NCBI GenBank assembly: GCA_012861695.1
Contig: JAAOOA010000265.1
Coordinates: forward strand, 111,001-175,000
DNA: 64,000 nt
DNA from: Trematomus loennbergii
Lineage: Eukaryota; Chordata; Actinopteri; Perciformes; Nototheniidae
Direction of reading: 5' to 3'
The notes beneath the pieces are model-generated. The model had not been told where the DNA came from. It saw only the letters and a program-made list of their open reading frames with translations, and searched no databases. Position 1 is the stretch's first letter. Each line of letters starts with the position of its first letter. A program made the translations under genes and the position numbers. This document shows positions 55,271-64,000 of the stretch, one piece after another.

Positions 55271-57231
55271 ACTCTCCACTCCCTGTGCAGGTGGCTGCAT
55301 AGGTCACACAGGTGGCATGTGGAAATATAGAGAGTAATTACAGAATGTAAATATCACGAGTTCTGCACACTGCCTTAATTAAAGGGAACAGAAGGAGATC
55401 ACATTGTGGAATAATGTGTCTTCGATAAAAATAGTCCCTGGCGGAGGTGCGAGTGACTGTGAATATCACAGCTGTCATGTCAGAATAAAATAAAATCCAT
55501 TAAAAGGCACATGAATGCAATTCGATTTCCATCCCTTCCTGAAACACGTCTACACGTCAGTTATGGGCTGATGGATGCTAAAAGTTAATTATACATTCTG
55601 CGCTGAAATGAACATTGCCACCCACAAAACATCTCCTCATGTTGACGATGGTAAACTCTCAGTAATTCAATTTTTCGATCAAAAACATGAACCTTTTTAA
55701 TAAATGAATAGCCATTTCTTTAAAGATTTGCAACACACGTTTGTTACTATGGATTTAAGAGTGATTTCTGATCTATGTGTTGTGCTTCTGTGTTTGAATC
55801 CCAGCTGGATGCTTGTGATCCCTGCTGGGCGGATGATGTTATATTAGGGGAAGATATTGGCATTTCAACACCAAGACACTGGATTAGCCCCTCCAGAAAG
55901 GCCACATGTTATCCTCACTTGTCAACATGCGATTGAATTTGTTCATAAGTAATTACAAAAACTAAGTTCCATTAAACACAATGATGCCTTTTCAATGTAT
56001 TCTCATATTCTATTTTATGAAAAGGTATTTTGTCATTTTTCATGCGTTCTCCTACATATGTCCGGCAACTACATAAATCCGTGCAAGCCATGCACTTCAG
56101 AAACTGTTCATGCAACAAAATGTACTTAAGTGATGTAAACAATTCAGCGGTAGCGGTGTCCTTGGTTTTTCGACCAACCCATCCACCAAAATCTTCTCCT
56201 GACACAGACTTTGTTGCTCTTTATACTATCTGCCCTCACAATTATGTGTACAACTTATTATTATTTGGGTGAGTATATCAAGTCTGAGAGCAGCCTGACA
56301 TTTTCCTGATGTACTTCCCTGCGAAGTGGCAGACTTTACTGACTTTACAAACCATATGTTTACTATCAAGAAAAAAAGAGTCTTCATTTGAGGCAGAAGT
56401 TTTATTAATGTCATGAAATGAAACCTCGCTCTGATCTGCTTCTTAAAGTAACGCGTTGACACGTTGTCAATTTAAAAGATAATTTTGCAAGTCAAAAAAA
56501 TAAAAATGTGGTAAAACTGTGAAGTAACACTTTGTTTTGTGTGAAACCGCTCAATGAACTCCATCTCCCGTCTCGCACCACACACACCGACCCGTCACGT
56601 TGGCACATTTCACTTCTTTCTTTCAGAATGAGGCGGAAATATTAAAAGAGGTGAAAATCACTCCAAGTCTGGGCATGTTGAGAGCTGCACATACACACAA
56701 GGGGAGTTAGTCGGTTCCTAAGAGCCAGCATGCGGGACCGGGACTTCTGGGATTTGTAGTCTTTCTAGTTGCGTATTTTTCATAGTCTTATATTTCAACA
56801 GTTTTACGACAAGACTTTTTTGACTGGAAATATTTGTTAAGATTGACAAACATCATATGTGTAATTCATGGCACAATTCAAACGGGATCGAAAGATAATC
56901 TTTCTCTCCCCATTGACTTCAATGCATCATTTTTCCGAAATAAGGTCCCATGGAGGTCCCCCGGAAAGGGAGGACTTCGCCTCTCTATAGGCGTCGCCCT
57001 TATAGAAAATAACAGTATAGTACTATATATTCTTAAATGTAATGATAGTATATTTTTGCCACATGTGCGCTGTTCCCTCTGTGCCCATCCACATTTGCAC
57101 ACGTGCTGTTATTGTATATGTAATAATAAATCATTCCTGTACATCCCTGCTTGTCCCTTCTTTGTATATCCCTCCTGTTTTCTGGCTGTAAATCCCACCC
57201 ATCCTATCCTCCGCCCCGGTGTTATTTTTAC
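55271..57231 (-). other. ext1 intron, distal part
   Basis: Mostly unique. CTTCTGGGATTTGTAGTCTT (about 56743) and CATTGACTTCAATGCATC (about 56910) are fragments of common fish repeats. No exon found. Confidence 0.55.
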
Positions 57232-57339
57232 CTGTAGCAGAAGCCTCTCATCTCCAATGATGGCGGCTTTCCTCCAGTCGATGACTTCAGAGAAGGGAAG
57301 CTCCCAGCCGTTACTCAGGATCACCGGGATACACGCCGC
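57232..57339 (-). CDS. ext1: EXT1-type exostosin glycosyltransferase, exon (human exon 3 equivalent)
   Basis: Minus strand between acceptor TTCTCTTTTAACAG and donor GTAAAA: exactly 108 bp, phase 0 at both ends, 36 codons reading [20 protein letters not shown], then [16 protein letters not shown]. This is the highly conserved segment near the end of the exostosin (GT47) domain of EXT1, where the human protein has [12 protein letters not shown] and IGDERLLLQ. The exon size equals that of human EXT1 exon 3 as I recall it. The next exon is 49318-49436, across a 7.8-kb intron. Exons 1-2 must lie beyond the right edge; I saw no candidate between 57340 and 64000. The protein synthesises heparan sulfate in the Golgi. 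Confidence 0.93.
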
Positions 57340-58199
57340 CTGTTAAAAGAGAAGGAGGAGACAAATATAAATCCTCTAAAATGTCGGGGAACTATTGAAA
57401 AACACAGTGGTGAAAATCTTTACACACTTTCACTTTAATAAAGAATGATATGAATGGTTTGATGAACTTTCTGTGTCCTTCTAGTAGGATTTTGTTAGTC
57501 TACTTAAGCTTTGGATGTTATTGCAAGTTGGCAATGAATCATGTCTCAAGTTTTCCCCGTCAGAGGACTGTATTAGCATCAAATACAAATAATATATTCA
57601 CTGTTGACAAGTTTTCACAACTTGAAAGAGAAGGAGAAAAATCCCAGAGACACATGAGCACTGGGAGGAAATATTCCTGATCCTCTTAGGTAGCTCCTCT
57701 CTGAAGACGCTCTTTCAACACCTTCCAAGGGAGTTTTGCAGAAACAAACAGAGTTGCCAAAAAGATTAAGGACAAAAAAAAAAGTGTATTTTATTTATTT
57801 TCACTGCGTGCATCAATATTTAGAGGATTCATTAGTGGGCTTTAATTCAGCAGGGGCTCTTTGAATCTCCCCAGAGGAGCTCTCTGTGTTTCTGTGAAGT
57901 TACTTAGATGAGGCTTTGGAAAGTGTCCGTCATTGGCTTTATTAATGTGTTATTAATACATTGGAAAGTATCTGTTTACTAGGTTTGACTTAAATCCATA
58001 AACCTGTGGTGCAACTTTTGATATATTCTCATTTTTAATAATATGAAATCAATGTAAATTGGAATTAACAAAAGATTGCTAATGCGTTTATCAAAAACTA
58101 TAACTCATAATTGGATGTGGTGACTAATCATATATAGTTTCATCATACAGTATATATCCACAGATACATTTTGTAGTATTATCAAATAAATACATCATA

Positions 58200-58304
58200 C
58201 TTCTTTGGGATTTTAGCCTTTGCAGACCATTTACATGCACCAAAACTTATATAACACACTGCAGGAAAGGGAAAACCCGTAAAAGTACAATAGGGCCTCT
58301 TTAA
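58200..58304 (-). mobile_element. TTAA MITE end fragment
   Basis: Reverse complement TTAAAGAGGCCCTATTGTAC, then GGTTTTCCCTTTCCTGCAG and GGTGCATGTAAATGGTCTGC; related to the start of the 53487 element. Confidence 0.65.
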
Positions 58305-59710
58305 ACTACTCATAAATGCTAATTTTTTTATAAAAGAGGACTGATGGAGTGATTATAGTCACACGTCACATGGGTCAACAATTACATTTAAGTCTTTTCA
58401 TTTAATGTTCAAGTTGGGCTGCATCTCAATCAAGTGAAGCTGAGAGATGAAAGGAGATTCACAAAATGCCGCTGCATGATCAGTGACCTGCTCGTTCTCC
58501 CGGCTTTCATTAGTCTGGCTTTGTGAAATGACTTTTTATTTTCTTGTCTTTTAACCACCGCCGTCCTCTTACATGTCTCTTTGTTTTTCTGTCCTCTGAA
58601 TGTTGATGATTTGTTTTACCTTCGCACAAAGGAACTCTTTTTCCTCTTTTGGATTTCCACCTCTCGATTGAGTTGAGTGAAAAAGCCCTTAAATAATCAG
58701 CATGACTATAACATGAATTGAAAGTAATTGACTTTTTTCCTTCCAATCATTCTTCCTATTCCTTTGTAATGTCACAACAACAATCCTCCTCTACATGTAC
58801 CTGCTAATGTCTTTAACATAAAATAGAGCCCAATATGGTGCCAAAAGTGCCAATTACAGACTTTAAAGGGGGTTGATGAACTTGGTTTATTTATTGAATG
58901 TATAACCTGCCCATACTTCAGGTGAAAATGTGCCTTTTGATGTTCATTAAAGCAGAAAGCATAACAGGTCCTCTATAAAGCCTATGTGTTACTGACTTCA
59001 AGGCACTCATTCTCCAGGAAAAAGACATGCATGCACACATCAAATACAAATATCAAGATTGTATTTTGCCAATTGGTGGCCTACCCATCATTTCTCTATA
59101 GACAGCAGCTGATTCTGCGTTGTGACGACAGAGGACGCACACACGCATGCAAAGTGAGGAAAAACAAAGAAGAATTTAAACAATACAAGACAGAGTCAGA
59201 TACTTAATGTCAACACAACACAGAGACAGATGGAAACAAGTTGCTAATGTAAGATGAACCGTCTGAGGTTCCTGGAAAGCTCTACAGTCGTGTTGCATCT
59301 TGCTTAAAGTCTAGACTAACCTCTTGGTGAAACCCTGCTGTGAGGGGCTGCTTATTCCCACTAGGATAAATCTAGCTGTAAAATATTAGTGTCTGCCTTC
59401 AAACACTCGCATCGATCTCACTTGACAGACTAAATGCACCATGCTGTCAGATCAATATTTAATAAACCTGAATTTAAGGTGAGAAATTCTCTCTTCACAT
59501 ATCTTGATAAGATGAAATGGTGTTTGATTATATAACAGCTACCTGTGGACTATTTGCACGTTTCATTATTTATCTGCAGTGTATCTCTTGGTGTGCTGGA
59601 GCTAGTACTCTACAAGCATGTCTTTGATGAAAAAGATAACGTCCTTGAAAAATTCTATGCTTGCTAAGAAGGAAAGTCCTTTAGATTGATCCTAAAAATA
59701 ATATTAATAT

Positions 59711-59762
59711 CACACTAAGAGGAAAGGGGAAACCCCCAAAAAGCACAATAGGGCCCCTTTAA
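59711..59762 (-). mobile_element. TTAA MITE end fragment
   Basis: Reverse complement TTAAAGGGGCCCTATTGTGC then TTTCCCCTTTCCTCTTAGTG; the same end as 58200-58304. Confidence 0.65.
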
Positions 59763-60270
59763 CACTTAGGGGTCTTACCTTGATTAACCTTCAATATGCA
59801 AAAGTCTCTCGAGATCATTGAGGTAAGGCATTGACCTCTGATGTTAAGGTTAGGATAGGTGGTCGGTAATTTAGTCTCACGAGAGGTTTCGCAAATCTAG
59901 AGTTACCATTTACTGACTTTCCGTATAACCATGTTCAATTTGAACTGGTGCAACTGTTGTGGATCCGAAACCTTAGACACTCAAGACATAACCAAATAAC
60001 AAAATAGAAACCACAGACACACTGCTGACTGAAGGAATTATTATATTGTTGTATAACAGTATAAGAGCCAGAATACTTGCGTCAAGTCCGCCAAGAGTGT
60101 GTGTCTGTCTAAAGAATAACAGAATCTCACAGGTTTTATACACTTATTTTTAGTTTACACAGCACTATACCTTTGGACCTTTACGATCACATGTTACAAG
60201 ATCCTATGCTTAATCTGCAAACAGACATGTGCACATTCATGGTACAAAGGTCTCTTCAGATAAACTAGAT

Positions 60271-61084
60271 CAGCGGGTTCCCAACTTTTTTCAACTCACT
60301 TAAGGATCACATTTTTTTCGCGGCCCACATTCAACCATAAACAATACGGAGGCTAAATAAGTTCTGATTGGTCAATTCAGAACATGTGACACGTTGTTAA
60401 TCCAGTAGAACAGACCGCTGTCAAGGACTGTAATGACCGTTGCTAAGGAGGAACAAAAAAAGAGAAAGGAAAAGAGGTTCAAATACAAATAAATCTTAAT
60501 AATGAAAATGTTTCCACACAAATCATAATGTTTTGTAATTGATTTGGCGGCAAATTTGAATTTACATTTACACCCTTTAATATTTATTTGGGCTTTCAGA
60601 TGAAGACCGCACACAATTAATGAATACAACTATTCTTCTGGCTAAAATACATATTTTTAAAAGTCAATCAAGCAGTAATCTTAATTTAAGGTGTTTTGAA
60701 GAGTAGATTCAAAATACAATTTATTTTGGAAAAAATGATTGCCACAAAAAATCAAAGGGTGGCTGAACACGCCATGACATGGGAAATAATGAGCTCAAAG
60801 AGTGGGATTAAAGGAACAATAAATATGCTTACAATTGTGTTTTTGGTGGTATTTGGTTGTCAACCTATTTTTGTTTGTGAAATGTTGAAGTGATCTGACT
60901 GTATCTTTATTTCTTCTGTTTTTGTTTTTGTCCTAGATGGGAATGTCATCTCCTATATGTTATTGTAATGTCCATGTTTGTGTCTTTAGCCGGTACAAAA
61001 TGTAAAAATAATTATTTGGCAGCCCACATGCAATGCCTTCGCGGACCACTAGGGGCGGTTCAGCTCACAGGCTGGGAACCGCTG
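60271..61084. mobile_element. hAT-type MITE with near-perfect 8-bp duplication
   Basis: Ends CAGCGGGTTCCCAAC and (inverted) CAGCGGTTCCCAGC. Subterminal GCGGCCCACATTCAA and GCAGCCCACATGCAATGCC. Flanks AACTAGAT (60263-60270) and AACTAAAG (61085-61092) fit a mutated 8-bp duplication. 814 bp, non-coding, in the ext1 intron. Confidence 0.85.
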
Positions 61085-62230
61085 AACTAAAGGAGGAAAC
61101 TCAAGAGCATGGCTTATAATACACGATCATATAATATAGATTATTTCAACACAACCGGCTCCTTGCTACTGGTTTTCGCTGTTTGCAGCTGTTTGCATCA
61201 GCCACGCAATCACATCCCGCAGCCAGATTTAGGGATAGTGTTTCAGAAGCTTTGGATACAAATCCTCTAGATAAGACCCTTCTTATAATCACCAACTGTT
61301 GAGGAGCTTCCTAGGTTCTCTAGTCGGGGGTTTCTGATTTGTTTTTCTGCGTTGATGTATTCTACATCTTCATCTGTTACTGCAGCCTCCTCATGGCTCT
61401 GTGTTTCCTGGTACTCTGGCACCATGGAGCTTTTCCATCTGTGTGTAGGTGTTTCCTCTCAGGGATTCTTCCAGGGAATCAGGCCTCTACATCTCCAGGG
61501 AAAACATGCTTTCCTGCCAATTGTGGTCAAGACGTGACATGGCAACAAATGCTTTACACACCATTGCTTATAGTGCATGGAGCAGCAGAGGATAGTGTTA
61601 TCTTTTTGTTCTATTAATGTTGTTTACTATCTTCAATTTCAAGTTAAAACGACATACATTAATCTAAAATAAAGAGATGTTATTCGCAGTATTTGAATAA
61701 CACGAACAAGAAGTCCAGTGAGATCCAATTAAAAACAACACGAAGAATTGCATTTAACTCTTCCTAATTTGGTCCTAAAAGCCACTTGACCAAACTGCAT
61801 TTTCCATCAACAGCCCTGCAGAAATATCTGGGACCAGAAAGGCTCAGAGCAATTTCCACCCTGTCAGTATAGAGTTTACTCTGTAGGCTCTTCACTTTAT
61901 TGCTGTCTACCCACTCTCCACATACTGTGTTTAGAATTGAAAAGATCAGTGATCAAGGACAAGGTCGAGTCGCTGCTCCTCCTCAGTCCACTTATTGATT
62001 TACTGGGAGTGGATCCCCTGAGAAACTGGGACACACCAGCTGCTCTGAGAGGGAAACCCAGGATATCCCAAGAGGAGATGGAGAAATTAAGCAAAAAGGA
62101 CATATAATCTGCTCTGCATGGTGTGGTGCCACCATCACTCTGATCCAGATAATGGTATCAAAATAGTCCCTAAAAAGAAATACTCAGAGACAAACTCTTT
62201 GCATTGCATACAGTCTTTTCAAAATGAACC
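61085..62230. other. ext1 upstream intron, no feature
   Basis: Nothing recognised; a 92-codon plus frame at 61339-61617 shows no domain and is probably chance. Confidence 0.5.
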
Positions 62231-62706
62231 TTAAAGTGGACCTATCATGCTATATTTGAATAATATATTGTAGGGCCATACCATATATAAGGTATATTTA
62301 TACGTTTTCTTTTTTAAAATACCAAACAGATCATGCATTTTAGCCATGCTCTCCTCCACCCTGTCTTTGCATGCGCTGCAGCTGACCACGCCCCCCTGCA
62401 AAGGAGGGGGCAGAGTTACGAGCGTCATGTTACCATGCTGTTACCATGCCACGGCAACCTCTCATTCCCCTGATAGGTGGAGAGTTGGCCATATAGGCGG
62501 AGCTCCTCCGTCCTGACGTCAGAGAAATGTTCAAATCTGTATCAGTCGGGATCAGATCCGTTGCAGCCCCGTTTTTAGAGATTTGGGTATGGAGGAAAAG
62601 AGAGAGGGTTGTGTTTTCTGACACTTGGTGAGTTCCCTGGAACACCGGGGACACATATTCATGTATAAAAGACGTAAGAAAGTGCATTTTGCATGATAGG
62701 TCCCCT
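62231..62706. mobile_element. TTAA MITE, inverted copy of 14491-14980
   Basis: Left TTAAAGTGGACCTATCATGC, right GCATGATAGGTCCCCT. The interior GGTATGGAGGAAAAGAGAG and CACTTGGTGAGTTCC is the reverse of 14491-14980. The right TTAA is lost. Confidence 0.88.
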
Positions 62707-62834
62707 AGGTTTACTCACTTAGCAAACATATAGTTAAGGCAACAAGTATACTTGGTAGGCGATGGAACAGATAGCAGTTTAGACCAAAGAAAATATGCTT
62801 TTTATGTCAAATGAGAAGGTTTGTAAGCTATGTT

Positions 62835-63064
62835 TAAGGAGCCCTATAATGCTTTTTGAGGTTTTTCACAACTGAGCCGACTAGTTAACCAATCAGATCA
62901 GACTGGGCTCTGGTTTCAGACTGAGGGTGAAAAGAGGTGCTGCAGCACAGCGAGTATGAGACAAATAAAGAGCTTTTTGAACATTAAAGCATGGAGACAT
63001 GTCCCAGTCGAGACACAAAGTACAAATAGAACCTGAAAATGAGCAGAATATGTCCTCTTTAAAA
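62835..63064. mobile_element. Short TTAA-type MITE
   Basis: Left TTTAAGGAGCCCTATAATGC, right ATATGTCCTCTTTAAAAC. The interior has GGTGAAAAGAGGTGCTGCAG and GAACATTAAAGCATG, common to a widespread fish MITE. Confidence 0.75.
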
Positions 63065-64000
63065 CCCAGTTTGCTCATACAGACACTGAAAGGTGCCTCA
63101 GTGATTTGAAGATCTTTGTAAGCACCCAAGCTTCATTAAACCTCTGTGTAGTTTGTCCACTCTTTTACTTACATAAGTCAGTGCATAATCCGCCTTGCAT
63201 CTGCACTTTTCTCTCACAATGACCTGAGCTGAGTTGGTAGCAGCAGGACCCCGATTACTTCAAACTGTTCTGATCGGTATCTGATTGCAGCGGGAAACAA
63301 AAACTACATTTGTATGCATGAGGACTACCAATCTATAGGAACAATTATCTAACAATCTGCTAACTGCTGGGAAAATCCATTACATAGGAGCAGTGTGTAG
63401 ATACTTTATGGATGTGGGATGATTTGTAGTATTCTTTTTCGTGTTTGTGTCCATGTTAGACACGATGAGACAGACTGACAAGAGACATACGGAGTTGGAT
63501 GATTCCCAGTAAGGAAGAATTAAAAATCAATATGTGTCACAGAGAATCACTCAGAACAGTTTAGGTGAAAAACTAAACAAACAGTGAGGCTCACTTTAAA
63601 GTAAAAGGGTTCTCTCAGAAGACCTTAATAGTTTCAGGAGAGAGTGATCGATATGAGGCTTTACAGAGTAGACCCAAGATGTGGTTTACAATGGTGAAAA
63701 ATATGTTTTCATATTGGAGGAAAAAAACACACACGAAAAAACTCAACAAATGAATACAGTAGGAGAGATTCCGTCACACATACAGAACTACATGACAGAC
63801 AGCTCTCTGTAACTGTCTGTTGTTTAATGAGTCAGAAAAATATTTCAAACGTTTTTCCTTTAGTCAGAAACATTCTCAACAAAAGTTCTCAAGGCAAAGT
63901 AAAGTGTCAATAAATGCAGCGTCGTCCCGAACATTTAGGGCTGAATGAAAACACGTTTACATGCTTGTGAAGAATGCAATCACATTTTTCTAATTGCAAA
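63065..64000. other. ext1 upstream intron or flank, no feature
   Basis: AT-rich; no exon or repeat recognised. Confidence 0.5.

Larger units (their letters stand above)
57340..60270 (-). other. ext1 upstream intron
   Basis: Unique, AT-rich. Contains two MITE end fragments (58200-58304 and 59711-59762). No exon recognised. Confidence 0.55.

Noticed and set aside
56834..57346. 170-codon plus frame overlapping the ext1 exon
   Set aside because: Antisense to a confidently identified exon, with no domain of its own.
61339..61617. 92-codon plus frame in the ext1 intron
   Set aside because: No recognisable domain, no splice support, and hydrophobic composition expected of T-rich DNA.

Overview
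This is a vertebrate, almost certainly teleost, nuclear window. Genes are split into exons, there are no operons, and the sequence is full of fish-type repeats: L2/Jockey-like and RNase H-bearing LINEs, tRNA-derived SINEs, hAT, PIF/Harbinger and TTAA-flanked DNA elements, long CA/TG tracts and minisatellites. I see no bacterial, phage, CRISPR or organellar sequence.

Layout. 1-2.4 kb: a decayed reverse-transcriptase LINE (minus strand), a 42-bp minisatellite and an unrecognised proline-rich ORF remnant. 2.4-36 kb: a tandem cluster of C2H2 zinc-finger (ZNF) genes, all on the minus strand: a 2-finger remnant (2472-2663), an apparently intact 10-finger gene (finger exon 3951-4820, upstream exons 5233-5301 and 5896-5952), a gene whose finger array is split by a transposon (17.8-20.2 kb, upstream exon 23791-23856), and an 11-12-finger gene (33951-34907). 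Two of these units are a segmental duplication (block A about 15.56-21.7 kb, block B about 31.77-40.94 kb). Insertions present in only one copy give filled-site/empty-site pairs and so an order of events. Between the units lie a 5-kb PIF/Harbinger element with remnants of both its genes (8980-13947), a Harbinger-like MITE (7429-8447), a large foldback element (20313-23720) and a 2.3-kb inverted-repeat element (26749-29028).

41-45.3 kb: a long plus-strand coiled-coil coding region made of internal repeats and interrupted by several small indels, followed by a 57-bp minisatellite. 45.6-49.3 kb: a 3.6-kb foldback element with arms of roughly 0.7-1 kb. 49.3-64 kb: part of an EXT1-type heparan sulfate glycosyltransferase gene on the minus strand. 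Two consecutive exons, 57232-57339 and 49318-49436, match the sizes I recall for human EXT1 exons 3 and 4 (108 and 120 bp), except that the second is one base short. The rest is intron holding MITEs, a hAT element and microsatellites.

Nothing here amounts to a new multi-gene system that I can defend. The most informative signals are the dated nest of transposon insertions in the duplicated ZNF block, the ZNF array split at a TTAA site, the two-gene Harbinger element lacking its catalytic core, and a transposon end sitting 27 bp from an ext1 splice donor. Several coding sequences carry small indels, some clearly in homopolymers, including the essential ext1 exon, so consensus error is a live alternative to pseudogenisation.
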